Shown: piece after piece, positions 17,661 through 25,701 of the stretch
How the letters are laid out: the number at the start of each line of letters is the position of its first letter
Numbering within the stretch: position 1 is the first letter of the stretch
NCBI RefSeq assembly: GCF_021919125.1
Contig: NZ_CP083439.1
Span: 248,001 to 312,000, forward strand
Length of the DNA: 64,000 bases
Direction: 5' to 3'
Origin: Clavibacter sp. A6099
GTDB taxonomy: Bacteria > Actinomycetota > Actinomycetes > Actinomycetales > Microbacteriaceae
The notes under the pieces: model-generated
Databases searched by the model: none
What the model was told of the DNA's origin: nothing
Seen by the model: only the letters and a program-made list of their open reading frames with translations
Translations under genes and position numbers: made by a program

Positions 17661-18059
17661 GTGACCTGGCCCGCGCTGCACATCACCCGTTCCGTCGACG
17701 CCGACGTGGCGTCCGTAGTCGCCGTGGCGGGGGATCCCGCGCGGCTGCCCGAGTGGGCGGCGGGCGTGAGCTCAGGGATCCGGCTCGAGGGCGGGCGCTG
17801 GCTGTCGGACTCGCCGATGGGCGCGATCGAGATCGCGTTCACGGGCCCGCGCGAGCTCGGGATCCTCGACCACGACGTGACGCTCCCCGACGGCACCGTG
17901 GTCCGCAACCCGCTGCGCGTCCTCCCGAACGACGACGGCAGCGAGGTCGTCTTCACGCTCTACCGCCGACCGGGCACGACCGACGTCGCGTTCGCGGAGG
18001 ACGCGGCGCTCGTCGCGGAGGACCTCGACCGGCTCGCGGAGCTGGTCGCCCGCGGCTGA
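17661..18059 (+). CDS. SRPBCC-fold (polyketide-cyclase/START-like) protein
   Basis: A 132-residue protein with the SRPBCC pattern: HITRSVDADVASVVAVAGDPARLPEWAAGV at the start (Asp-Pro then Trp), central strands with LGILDHDVTLPDG, and the closing helix VAEDLDRLAEL. Such proteins bind a hydrophobic ligand in a deep pocket; no enzymatic role can be assigned. Start is GTG 17661, just 9 bp after the GNAT gene; the residues before VTWPALHI are non-coding in character. Confidence 0.75.
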   Translation: MTWPALHITRSVDADVASVVAVAGDPARLPEWAAGVSSGIRLEGGRWLSDSPMGAIEIAFTGPRELGILDHDVTLPDGTVVRNPLRVLPNDDGSEVVFTLYRRPGTTDVAFAEDAALVAEDLDRLAELVARG

Positions 18060-18084
18060 TCCGCGCGGCCGCTACCGTCGACGC

Positions 18085-18657
18085 ATGCCGTCCGACCGCC
18101 GCGCCGAACCCGCCCCCGAGGACCGCACGGCCCGGCTCGACCTCCACCGCCCGTCGCCCGACGACGCCGCCGAGGTGCACGCGATCCTCGCCGACCCCGC
18201 CGTCTGGACCCACTACCCGTCGCTGCGCGTGACGGACCCCGCGCAGACCGACCGCTTCCTCCGCACGCGGGCCGAGGGCTGGGAGCGCGACGGCCTCGGC
18301 ACGTGGATCGTGCGCGAGCGGGACGCCCATGCGGTCGTGGGGTTCGGCGGCTGCAACATGGCGAACGACGCGTTCTGGAACCTCGGCTACCGCTTCTCGC
18401 CGACCGTGCACGGCCGCGGCTTCGCGACCGAGATGGCGTCGCGGGCGATCGCGCGGGCACGCATCCTCCGCCCTGCGCTGCCCGTCGTCGCGTACCTCGT
18501 CGCCCACAACCGCGCGTCGGCGGCCGTGGCGGAGAAGGCCGGCCTGACGCTCGTGCACCGCGGGCCGGATCCAGGCAACCCCGATCCGGGTGTGATGCGC
18601 CTCGTCTACGCCGACCGCGCCCTCACCGACGCGCAGCGGGACGCGACGATGCGCTGA
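18085..18657 (+). CDS. GNAT acetyltransferase (RimJ/RimL-like)
   Basis: A 190-residue acetyltransferase. The N-terminal TARLDLHRPSPDDAAEVHAI is typical of the RimJ/RimL subfamily. The central FWNLGYRFSPTVHGRGFATEM contains the acetyl-CoA binding turn, and ending HNRASAAVAEKAGLTLVHRG is the classic final motif. The gene is 25 bp after the SRPBCC gene. Its last 35 bp overlap the 3' end of a small membrane gene on the opposite strand. Acceptor unknown. Confidence 0.85.
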   Translation: MPSDRRAEPAPEDRTARLDLHRPSPDDAAEVHAILADPAVWTHYPSLRVTDPAQTDRFLRTRAEGWERDGLGTWIVRERDAHAVVGFGGCNMANDAFWNLGYRFSPTVHGRGFATEMASRAIARARILRPALPVVAYLVAHNRASAAVAEKAGLTLVHRGPDPGNPDPGVMRLVYADRALTDAQRDATMR

Positions 18658-18919
18658 TCCCGTCCGCGACCGGCGCGCGACGGGCCCGGCACGCGCCGGC
18701 CTCCGCCACGAGGATCCGCGTCCCCGCCAGCAGCACCAGCGCGACCGCGGTCACCACGATCAGCGGCGGCAGTGCGAAGCCGAGGCCGATGGCCCAGTGG
18801 TCCATGCCGAGCGGGGGCCAGCCCATGTCCTCGGACCGGTCGGCGATCACCAGCAGCACCGCGAGGGCGACGAGCTCCGCGGCCAGGATCCCGATGGTGA
18901 TGCGCGTCGCGAGCCTCAT
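18623..18919 (-). CDS. Small membrane protein with two transmembrane helices
   Basis: A 98-residue hypothetical protein. Two hydrophobic helices (IGILAAELVALAVLLVIA and FALPPLIVVTAVALVLLAG) flank a short loop with DMGWPPLGMDHWAIG. The C-terminus is basic. Start at MRLATRITIG (18919), the only reasonable start before the helices. The 3' end overlaps the acetyltransferase gene on the plus strand. No family recognised. Confidence 0.55.
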   Translation of the reverse strand: MRLATRITIGILAAELVALAVLLVIADRSEDMGWPPLGMDHWAIGLGFALPPLIVVTAVALVLLAGTRILVAEAGACRARRAPVADGISASSRPAARR

Positions 18920-19015
18920 GCCGTCCCCTACCGTGTGCCGAGCCGCCACCCTCGCACGGTTCCCCCGGCCGGGGAAGGGGCGTGCCCCCGCCGGGCCGCG
19001 CGCCACACTGGATCC

Positions 19016-19927
19016 ATGAGCACCGCCGCCGACGCCCTCGCCCGCCTCGTCGAGGGGATCGACCGGGAGCGGCTGAGCGCGTACGGCGTCGTCGTGCGGA
19101 TCGGCGCCGACGAGGTTGCGCACCGCTGGCGCAGCGACGACCGCGAGAACCTCTACTCGGTGTCCAAGGGCGTCTGCGCGCTTGCCGTCGGCATGGCGGT
19201 GGACGCGGGGATCCTCCGGCTCGGCACCCGCGTCCCCGAACTGCTGCCCGACCTCGACCTCGGCGCGGGCATCGACGAGGTCACCGTCGAGCACCTCCTC
19301 ACCATGACCAGCGGCATCGACTTCGCCTGGTTCGGCGACGAGCCCGTGCCCGGCCCCGACCTCGCGCAGGCGATGCTCGGGCGGCCGAGCCGCGGCCGCG
19401 GGACCGCCTTCCAGTACAGCGACGCGAGCCCCTACGTCGCCATGCGGATGCTCGCCGCGGCGGTCGGCGACGTGCGCGACTGGCTCCTCCCGCGCCTCTT
19501 CACGCCGCTCGGCATCGAGAACCCCCAGTGGCACCGCTGCCCGCTCGGCTTCATCGTGGGCGGCAGCGGCCTGGAGCTCCGGACCGGCGAGCTCGCGCGC
19601 ATCGGCCGGCTGCTCCGCGACCGCGGCGCGTGGGAGGGCCGGCAGCTCGTGAGCGCGGAGTGGATCGACCGGATGCACGGATCCTGGGTCCCGACCGGCG
19701 CCGACGACCCCGCCGCCCCCTTCGCCCGCTACGGCCTCGCGACCTGGGACGGACCCGGCGACGCCTGGCGCCTCGACGGCCGCTACGGCCAGTACGTGCT
19801 GGTCGACGGATCCCGCGACGCGGTCGTCACCGTCACGGCCCACGAGGAGGAGCGCGACCACCGGCTCGCCGAGCTGGCCGTCGAAGCCGTCGCGGCCGTC
19901 GCGGACGCGGCGTCTGCCGCCGGCTGA
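19016..19927 (+). CDS. Serine hydrolase, class C beta-lactamase fold
   Basis: A 303-residue cytosolic enzyme of the beta-lactamase/D-alanyl-peptidase/esterase superfamily. The SxxK catalytic motif is in LYSVSKGVCALAV, the Tyr motif is QYSDASPY, and the third motif region is HGSW-like near RMHGSWVPTG. LLTMTSGIDFAW is a well-known conserved block. There is no signal peptide, so a role as cytoplasmic esterase or peptidase is more likely than beta-lactam resistance. The ATG follows CACTGGATCC without a good ribosome site. Confidence 0.85.
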   Translation: MSTAADALARLVEGIDRERLSAYGVVVRIGADEVAHRWRSDDRENLYSVSKGVCALAVGMAVDAGILRLGTRVPELLPDLDLGAGIDEVTVEHLLTMTSGIDFAWFGDEPVPGPDLAQAMLGRPSRGRGTAFQYSDASPYVAMRMLAAAVGDVRDWLLPRLFTPLGIENPQWHRCPLGFIVGGSGLELRTGELARIGRLLRDRGAWEGRQLVSAEWIDRMHGSWVPTGADDPAAPFARYGLATWDGPGDAWRLDGRYGQYVLVDGSRDAVVTVTAHEEERDHRLAELAVEAVAAVADAASAAG

Positions 19928-19953
19928 CGGGCAGGCTCAGCTGACCAGGGGCG

Positions 19954-20373
19954 TCACGCCACCGGCGCCGTCAGCGGATCCGGCTCCCGCCGCGTCCGTC
20001 CGGCGTCCGTGGCCACCGCGAACCCCTCGCGCGCCCAGTACTCGAACCCGCCGATCAGCTCCTGCACGCGCGTGTAGCCGAGCGTCGCGAGCGTGAGGGC
20101 CGCGCGCGTGCTGCCGTTGCAGCCGGGGCCCCAGCAGTAGACGACGATGCGGGCGTCCCGGTCGGGCAGCTCGGCGGCGGCACGTGCGGCGAGCTCCGCG
20201 CCGGGGATGTGGGCGGCTCCCGGGATCCGCCCCTGCGCCCAGGAGGCGTCCGAGCGGACGTCGACCAGGAGCGGCGCGGCGCCGCTCGCCCGGTCGGCGG
20301 CGAGGTCAGCGGGGTCGGTCTCGTAGGTCAGCTTGGCGGCGAGGAAGTCGATGGCGGAGAGGCTCGTCTGCAT
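19954..20373 (-). CDS. Rhodanese-like sulfurtransferase domain protein
   Basis: A 139-residue single-domain rhodanese. LLVDVRSDASWAQGRIPGAAHIPG is the conserved first half. The active-site loop is VVYCWGPGCNGSTRAA with the catalytic Cys in the CWGPGC loop. LGYTRVQELIGGFEYW follows. It would transfer sulfane sulfur or act in sulfur/redox homeostasis. Start chosen at MQTSLSAIDF. It is divergent from the Lrp-type regulator gene with about 94 bp between; the regulator may control it. Confidence 0.85.
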   Translation of the reverse strand: MQTSLSAIDFLAAKLTYETDPADLAADRASGAAPLLVDVRSDASWAQGRIPGAAHIPGAELAARAAAELPDRDARIVVYCWGPGCNGSTRAALTLATLGYTRVQELIGGFEYWAREGFAVATDAGRTRREPDPLTAPVA

Positions 20374-20467
20374 GCCTCCATCGAAGCGCCAGGGCCGGGG
20401 GCCGGAGAAGGGCTGTCGCGCGGCATCCGGGCCGTCGCGCCGCGGATCGCCCGGTAGGTTCGGCCGC

Positions 20468-20926
20468 ATGCCGACGAATCCGCCGCTGACGCTCGACGCC
20501 ACCGATCACGCGATCATCGCCGAGCTCCAGGGCGACGGCCGGATGAGCGTCGCGCAGCTCGGCCGGGCCGTCTCGCTCTCCGCGAGCGCGACCGCCGAGC
20601 GGGTGCGTCGCCTCACCGAGGCCGGCATCATCACCGGCTACTCCATCACGGTGGATCCCGAGGCCCTCGGCTGGGCCGTCACCGCCTTCGTGCGGCTCGC
20701 CTACCCGTCGGGCGACTACCGCCCGTTCCACGCGCTGGTGGCGGAGATGCCGGAGATCGTCGAGGCGCACCACGTCACGGGCGCCGACTGCTTCATCATC
20801 AAGGTCCACGCCCGCTCGATGCGCGACCTCGAGCGCATCACGGGCCGCCTCGCCGCCCTCGGCGGGATCACGACCCACGTCGTGTACTCGAGCCCGGTCC
20901 CGGGGCGGCACATCGGGCCGGCATAA
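20468..20926 (+). CDS. Lrp/AsnC-family transcriptional regulator
   Basis: A 152-residue amino-acid-responsive regulator. The N-terminal winged helix is TDHAIIAELQGDGRMSVAQL followed by the SLSASATAERVRRLTEAGII recognition region. The C-terminal RAM/effector domain has FVRLAYPSGDYRPFHALV, VEAHHVTGADCFIIKV and THVVYSSPVPGR. Start at MPTNPPLTLDATDH; the frame extends upstream, but that part overlaps the rhodanese gene and is not Lrp-like. Likely regulates the divergent rhodanese gene or itself. Confidence 0.9.
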   Translation: MPTNPPLTLDATDHAIIAELQGDGRMSVAQLGRAVSLSASATAERVRRLTEAGIITGYSITVDPEALGWAVTAFVRLAYPSGDYRPFHALVAEMPEIVEAHHVTGADCFIIKVHARSMRDLERITGRLAALGGITTHVVYSSPVPGRHIGPA

Positions 20927-20946
20927 CGCTCAGTGTCACAGCGCCT

Positions 20947-20988
20947 TGATAACTTTATCAGCGCATGAGTGGCTTGATAAAGTTATCA
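20947..20988. promoter_or_regulatory. Tandem AT-rich palindromes in front of the AAA ATPase gene
   Basis: Two near-identical palindromes, TGATAACTTTATCA (20947-20960) and TGATAAAGTTATCA (20975-20988), repeat every 28 bp within CTTGATAA-NN-TTATCAGC. They are the most AT-rich sequence in this region. The second ends 2 bp before the ATPase ATG, leaving no room for a Shine-Dalgarno, and TAAAGT (20978-20983) could be a -10 for a leaderless transcript. Operator function is inferred. Confidence 0.6.
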
Positions 20989-20990
20989 GC

Positions 20991-22232
20991 ATGCGCGATT
21001 CGACGGACAACCCCTTCAGCCCCGGCTCCGACACGGTCCCCGAGGTCTGGGCCGGCCGCACGGAGCAGCTCAGCGACTGGCGCGACGTCGTGCGCCCGCG
21101 CATCTCCAGGGGGCTCCCCGAGCGGGGCCGCACGATCCTCGGTGAGCCAGGGCTCGGCAAGTCGTCGCTGGTGCGACGCATCGCGCAGACCGCTGCTCGA
21201 GACGGGGACTGGGTCACGCCGCAGCTGCGCATCCCGCTCGGCGCCGACCCGTTGAAGGCGGTGGCGACGGCGGTGCTCGAGCTGGCCGACACCGCGGGCC
21301 TGGCCGCCGCGCGGGAGAGGCGGATCAAGGACGCCATCAGCCGCGTGGAGACCGTGGCGGTCCACGGCATCTCGCTCACGCTGGGTGGGTCGGCGGCTGG
21401 TTCCGGGCCGGAGCCCTACGCGGCGCTGACCGAGCTGGTCGTCGAGGTGGGGCGCGCGGCGATGCGCCATGACCATGTCGCCCTCATCCACGTGGACGAG
21501 ATCCAGAACATCACCGACGAGAGCACGCTCTCCCAGCTCCTCATCGCTCTCGGCGACGCCAACACCCACGAGGAGGCGGTCACTCTGCCAGGTGGCGCGA
21601 AGGTCGCGAGGTCCCTGCCCATCGCGGTCTACCTGACCGGCCTACCCGACTTCGAGGACCGGGCCGGAGCGCACAAGGGGGCGACCTTCGCACGGCGCTT
21701 CAGGACCACCGTTCTCGCGGCGATCGACGACGACGACATCCGCGCCGCACTGCAGGACTTCGTCGTGCCGGGATGGGAAGTGCCCGACGGGCGCGGCGGC
21801 ACGCGACGGATCCGGATGGAGGCGGATGCCGCTTCCGCCATCGTCGACGTCTGCCGGGGAGAGCCCTTCCTGTTCCAGCTAGCCGGAGAGCGGGCCTGGT
21901 ACACGGGCGCGGGCGCGGTCATCACGCGCGAGCACGTCCTCAGCGGCTGGCGGGGCGCCCAGCGGGAGGCGACCGCGCACGTGGAGCGGATCCTCGACCG
22001 GTTGCCCGATCGGGAGCGCGCGTTCGTCGAGGCGATGGCGGGACTCCCCGCCGAGGAGAGGACGCTCACCCGCATCGCCGCGGAGGCGGGTCACGCCAAG
22101 GCCACCGAGGCGGGCACCACCGCGCGGCGTCTCGACACGGTGCGGGGGATCATCCATCGCGGCACGGTGTACGGCTTCCGGCACCGGGCGATCGAGGCGT
22201 ACCTCACGAGCGGGTGGCCGCGGATCGGCTGA
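20991..22232 (+). CDS. Orphan AAA (AAA_16-like) ATPase with possible C-terminal winged helix
   Basis: A 413-residue cytoplasmic P-loop ATPase. The N-terminus NPFSPGSDTVPEVWAGR leads into Walker A at about residue 45 (GEPGLGKSSL) and Walker B at about residue 163 (ALIHVDEIQN). The C-terminal region (about 340-413) reads like a winged helix (RTLTRIAAEAGHAKATEA, then VYGFRHRAIEAYL), so DNA binding is possible. I took ATG 20991 as start; a TTG at 20946 in the same frame would translate through the two palindromes. No partner gene is adjacent. Function unknown; STAND-like regulator, defence or replication-linked roles cannot be told apart here. Confidence 0.7.
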   Translation: MRDSTDNPFSPGSDTVPEVWAGRTEQLSDWRDVVRPRISRGLPERGRTILGEPGLGKSSLVRRIAQTAARDGDWVTPQLRIPLGADPLKAVATAVLELADTAGLAAARERRIKDAISRVETVAVHGISLTLGGSAAGSGPEPYAALTELVVEVGRAAMRHDHVALIHVDEIQNITDESTLSQLLIALGDANTHEEAVTLPGGAKVARSLPIAVYLTGLPDFEDRAGAHKGATFARRFRTTVLAAIDDDDIRAALQDFVVPGWEVPDGRGGTRRIRMEADAASAIVDVCRGEPFLFQLAGERAWYTGAGAVITREHVLSGWRGAQREATAHVERILDRLPDRERAFVEAMAGLPAEERTLTRIAAEAGHAKATEAGTTARRLDTVRGIIHRGTVYGFRHRAIEAYLTSGWPRIG

Positions 22233-22271
22233 GTCCTCCGGCCCTCATCACGTGCTGCCGGTGTGCCGCCA

Positions 22272-22805
22272 TCAGCTCGGAATCCACCCGCTGAGCGCCA
22301 CCACCTCCGCCGCGATCTCCGCGACCGTCCGCCCGTCGGTCGCGACGCGGTGCACCGCGTCGGCGGAACCCGCCTCCAGCCGCGGCGCCGCCGACGCGCT
22401 CCGCGCGATCGCCTCCGCCAGCCCCGACCCGATCTCGCGCCCGGCCAGCCGCGCAGATGCCGTGGCGTCCTCCGCCGTGAGCAGCACGCCCACCGCCTCG
22501 ACCTCGCCGCCGAGTGCCGCCGTGAGCCCGGGCAGCTCGAGCACGCTGACGGTGTTCGTGTAGATCACGCGCGTCCAGCCCGCCTCGCGGTAGTTCCGCC
22601 ACATCGCGGCCAGGTTCCGCTCCGCCAGCGGGATCCCCTGCCGCCACGGCTCCGGGTGCGCCTGGTCGAGCGCGTCGCCCTCGATGAGCGCGTGGGCGAC
22701 GTCGGCGGCCGTGAGGATCCGCGCCACCTCCGTCGCCACCGTCGACTTGCCGACGCCCGAGCGACCGCCGAGGAAGAGGGCCTGCGTGGGGGATCCGGAG
22801 TCCAT
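22272..22805 (-). CDS. P-loop kinase-like ATPase
   Basis: A 177-residue nucleotide-binding protein. Walker A GGRSGVGKSTVA lies at about residue 13. LIEGDALDQAHPEPW matches the acceptor-binding strand seen in adenylylsulfate-kinase-like and gluconate-kinase-like proteins. It ends with a HRVATDGRTVAEIAAEVV segment often found in small-molecule kinases. It converges with the AAA ATPase gene (39 bp apart). The phosphorylated substrate is unknown. Start at MDSGSPTQALFLG. Confidence 0.78.
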   Translation of the reverse strand: MDSGSPTQALFLGGRSGVGKSTVATEVARILTAADVAHALIEGDALDQAHPEPWRQGIPLAERNLAAMWRNYREAGWTRVIYTNTVSVLELPGLTAALGGEVEAVGVLLTAEDATASARLAGREIGSGLAEAIARSASAAPRLEAGSADAVHRVATDGRTVAEIAAEVVALSGWIPS

Positions 22806-22883
22806 CCGGCCAGCGTCGCACGCGTGCGCCTCGATCGGCCCAGGACCGGGCACCCTCGCACGCCGCTCGCGTCGCCGGCGACC

Positions 22884-23816
22884 TCACGCCCCGGGCAGCA
22901 GCGCTCCTCGCAGCGCCGCGGCCTGCGCGCGCCAGAACCGCCGCGAGACCTCGCGGGCAGGGAGCACGGTGTCGAAGCCATGGAACGCGCCGTCGACGAC
23001 CTCGAGCTCCACCTCGGATCCGGCCGCCCGCAGCCGCTCGGCGTACCGCACGTCCTCGTCGTGGAACAGGTCGAGCGTGCCGACGCCGACCCAGGCGGGC
23101 GGGAGGCCGCTGAGGTCCTCGCGACGGGCCGGCGCCGCGTACGGCGACACGTCGTCGCCGCCGGGCGCGCCGCCGAGGTAGGCGGTCCAGCCCACGCGGT
23201 TGCTCCCGGGCGACCACATGCGCGCGTTCGAGGTGTCGAGGTCGGTGCGCGTGACCGTGCGGTCGTCGAGCATCGGGTAGACGAGCAGCTGGAACGCCGG
23301 GGCGGGCGTGCCGCGGTCGTGGGCGAGGAGCACGGTCGCCGCCGCGATCCCGCCGCCCGCGCTCGCGCCGCCGACGGCGATGCGGCCCGCGTCGATCCCG
23401 CGCTCCTCGGCATGGGAGAGCAGCCAGAGCAGCGCCGCGTGGGCGTCCTCGACCGCGGCGGGTGCGGGATGCGCGGGGGCGAGCCGGTAGCGCACGGACG
23501 CGACGACGATGCCGAGGGTGCGGGCGAACGCCATGTTCGACGCCTCGTCCTGGAGGTGGTCGCCGACGATCATGCCGCCGCCGTGGATCCAGAGGAGCGC
23601 CGGCACAGCCCCGACGGCCGTCCGCGGACGGTAGACGCGCAGCTCCACCGCGGGCGCCCCCTCGGGGCCGGGCACCCGCACGTCATCGACGATCAGGTCC
23701 TCGGGTGCGGGCCTCCGCTTCGGCGGGACCCGCGCGAGCAGCGTCGCGAGCGGCAGGGGCAGCGTGAAGCGCGGGATGAACCGCGCCGAGGCGAGGTCGG
23801 GATGGAAGGCGGACAT
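22884..23816 (-). CDS. Alpha/beta-hydrolase, hormone-sensitive-lipase family esterase
   Basis: A 310-residue esterase or carboxylesterase. The HSL oxyanion motif is HGGG (WIHGGGMIVGD) at about residue 77, the nucleophile elbow is GGASAGGG (GxSxG), the acidic residue is in GTLDLFHDEDV, and the catalytic His is in GAFHGFD. Its start at MSAFHPDLASARF is divergent from the arabinofuranosidase gene, 270 bp away. It could act on short acyl or feruloyl esters of plant material; this is only suggested by its neighbour. Confidence 0.87.
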   Translation of the reverse strand: MSAFHPDLASARFIPRFTLPLPLATLLARVPPKRRPAPEDLIVDDVRVPGPEGAPAVELRVYRPRTAVGAVPALLWIHGGGMIVGDHLQDEASNMAFARTLGIVVASVRYRLAPAHPAPAAVEDAHAALLWLLSHAEERGIDAGRIAVGGASAGGGIAAATVLLAHDRGTPAPAFQLLVYPMLDDRTVTRTDLDTSNARMWSPGSNRVGWTAYLGGAPGGDDVSPYAAPARREDLSGLPPAWVGVGTLDLFHDEDVRYAERLRAAGSEVELEVVDGAFHGFDTVLPAREVSRRFWRAQAAALRGALLPGA

Positions 23817-23954
23817 GGGGCTCCCGGGTGGTCGAGGTGGGTCGCGGCGGGCCGGGCCAGCGCGCCGTCCGCGCGGATGAGGTGACCGTACGGCCGGAGG
23901 TTGGGGGCCGCCTGCGGCGCTGCCGCCCGTCCGATCCGTCGCGCCTCCCCTCGC

Positions 23955-23984
23955 GTTGACACGTCCCCCGCGCCCCCGGGACAA
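23955..23984 (+). promoter_or_regulatory. Candidate sigma-70-type promoter of the GH51 gene
   Basis: TTGACA (23955-23960), 18-nt spacer, GACAAT (23979-23984). Transcription would begin near 23991, directly before the 14-bp palindrome at 24001. This is one of the best -35/-10 pairs visible in the window. The rest of the 269-bp gap (23817-24085) shows nothing else recognisable. Confidence 0.6.
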
Positions 23985-24000
23985 TGGGGTGACGTTGCTC

Positions 24001-24014
24001 TTACAACGTTGTAA
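24001..24014. promoter_or_regulatory. Perfect LacI-type operator palindrome
   Basis: TTACAACGTTGTAA is a perfect 14-bp palindrome with the central CG typical of LacI-family operators. It sits just downstream of the candidate transcription start and about 72 bp before the GH51 start codon, a position for roadblock repression. The regulator may be encoded elsewhere; the AAACGTTT site near the LacI gene at 8.5-9.5 kb is different in sequence. Confidence 0.65.
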
Positions 24015-24085
24015 TGGCATCAGATCCCGCCGGCGGAAGTCCGGCGTCGATCGGCCCCGCTCCCGATGAAGTGAAGGACCACTCC

Positions 24086-25627
24086 ATGACCGACGCCCGC
24101 CCCGCGGCCGACGCCCGCCCCGCACCCGACGCCCGGATCGCCATCGACCGCACCGCCGTCGTGGCCCCCGTCAACCGCCGCACCTTCGGCTCGTTCGTCG
24201 AGCACCTCGGCCGCTGCGTCTACGACGGCATCTACGAGCCCGGCCACCCCACCGCGACCGCGGACGGCTTCCGCGGCGACGTCGTCGACCTCGTCAAGGA
24301 GCTCGGCACCAGCACCATCCGCTACCCCGGCGGCAACTTCGTCTCCGGCTACCGCTGGGAGGACGGCGTCGGCCCGCGCGCCGAGCGCCCGAAGCGCCTC
24401 GACCTCGCCTGGCACTCGCTCGAGACCAACGAGGTCGGCCTCGACGAGTTCGCGCGCTGGTGCGAGCTCACCGGCAGCGAGCTGATGATGGCCGTCAACC
24501 TCGGCACGCGCGGCGTGCTCGAGGCCCTGGACATCCTCGAGTACTCCAACCACCCGGGCGGCACCGCCCTCTCCGACCAGCGCATCGCCAACGGATCCCC
24601 CGAGCCCCACAACGTGAAGATGTGGTGCCTCGGCAACGAGATGGACGGCCCGTGGCAGGTCGGCCACATGACCGCCGACGACTACGGCAAGCTCGCGAAC
24701 CGCACCGCCGGCGCCATGAAGATGGTGGATCCCACGCTCGAGCTCGTCGCCTGCGGCAGCAGCGGATCCGGCATGCCGACCTTCGGCGAGTGGGAGCGCA
24801 CCGTGCTCGAGCACGCCTACGACAACGTCGACTTCATCTCCGCCCACGCCTACTACCAGGAGCGCAAGGGCGACCTCGGCAGCTTCCTCGCCTCCTCGCT
24901 CGACATGGAGTACTTCATCCGCACGGTCGTCGCGTCGGCCGACCAGGTCAAGTACCGCCGCAAGAGCGACAAGACGATCAACATCTCGTTCGACGAGTGG
25001 AACGTCTGGTACCTCGACGAGCACCAGGAGTCCGGTGTCATCACCGAGGGCTGGCCCTACGCGCCGCACCTGCTCGAGGACGTCTACTCGGTCGCCGACG
25101 CGGTCGTGCTCGGCAACCTCATGATCACGCTGCTCAAGCACAGCGACCGCGTCACGTCGGCCAGCCTCGCGCAGCTCGTGAACGTGATCGCGCCGATCAT
25201 GACGGAGACCGGCGGCGGCGCCTGGCGCCAGACCACGTTCTTCCCCTTCTCGGTCACGAGCCGGCTCGCGCAGGGCGAGGTGCTGCGCCCGCGCATCGAC
25301 GTGGGCACGTACGAGACCGAGGTGCACGGCACCGCGCCGCTCGTCGACTCCGTCGCGACCTTCGACGAGGCCACCGGCCGCGCCGCGGTCTTCCTCGTGA
25401 ACCGCAGCCTGTCCGAGGCCCTCACCATCGAGGTCGACGTCGCCGGGCTCGCGGTCTCCGAGGTGCTCGAGGCCGTCGGGATCCACGACGACGACGTGTA
25501 CGCGAAGAACACGTTCGAGGACCGCGAGCGCGTGGGCCTCACGCCGAACGCCTCGGCGTCGCTCGTCGACGGCACCCTCACGATCACGCTGCCGCCCGTG
25601 TCGTGGACGGCCGTGTCGCTCGGCTAG
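24086..25627 (+). CDS. GH51 alpha-L-arabinofuranosidase
   Basis: A 513-residue cytoplasmic exo-enzyme that releases L-arabinose from arabinan or arabinoxylan oligosaccharides. The TIM barrel carries the acid/base E185 in CLGNEMDGPW and the nucleophile E304 in ISFDEWNVWY. FGSFVEHLGRCVYDGIYEP and IRYPGGNFVSGYRWEDGVG are conserved GH51 blocks. The C-terminal beta-sandwich ends at SWTAVSLG. I chose ATG 24086 because AAGGA lies 9 nt upstream; an earlier in-frame ATG (24014) overlaps the operator. Likely repressed by a LacI-type protein. Confidence 0.93.
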   Translation: MTDARPAADARPAPDARIAIDRTAVVAPVNRRTFGSFVEHLGRCVYDGIYEPGHPTATADGFRGDVVDLVKELGTSTIRYPGGNFVSGYRWEDGVGPRAERPKRLDLAWHSLETNEVGLDEFARWCELTGSELMMAVNLGTRGVLEALDILEYSNHPGGTALSDQRIANGSPEPHNVKMWCLGNEMDGPWQVGHMTADDYGKLANRTAGAMKMVDPTLELVACGSSGSGMPTFGEWERTVLEHAYDNVDFISAHAYYQERKGDLGSFLASSLDMEYFIRTVVASADQVKYRRKSDKTINISFDEWNVWYLDEHQESGVITEGWPYAPHLLEDVYSVADAVVLGNLMITLLKHSDRVTSASLAQLVNVIAPIMTETGGGAWRQTTFFPFSVTSRLAQGEVLRPRIDVGTYETEVHGTAPLVDSVATFDEATGRAAVFLVNRSLSEALTIEVDVAGLAVSEVLEAVGIHDDDVYAKNTFEDRERVGLTPNASASLVDGTLTITLPPVSWTAVSLG

Positions 25628-25653
25628 TCGCATCGCGCATCCGCACCACCACG

Positions 25654-25686
25654 CGCCCGTCGCGCCGCATCTGCGGCCGGCGGGCG
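25654..25686. terminator. GC-rich hairpin between convergent genes
   Basis: CGCCCG and GCCGCA pair with TGCGGC and CGGGCG around a TC loop, with a small internal bulge. It lies between the convergent GH51 and acetyltransferase genes and could end both transcripts. There is no U-tract, which is common in actinobacteria. Confidence 0.5.
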
Positions 25687-25701
25687 TCGTGCTGTCCGGC
25701 G

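Noticed and set aside
19016-19927. Antibiotic-resistance beta-lactamase
   Set aside because: Only the fold-level SxxK and Tyr motifs are present and there is no signal peptide; a general serine hydrolase is the safer call.
20946-20990. Translation of the AAA ATPase from TTG 20946 through both palindromes
   Set aside because: It would make regulatory DNA coding and there is no ribosome site before TTG; not fully excluded, so ATG 20991 was preferred.
24014-24085. Earlier in-frame ATG of the arabinofuranosidase
   Set aside because: It lies on the last base of the operator palindrome, has no ribosome site, and adds residues outside the GH51 fold; ATG 24086 has AAGGA at proper distance.
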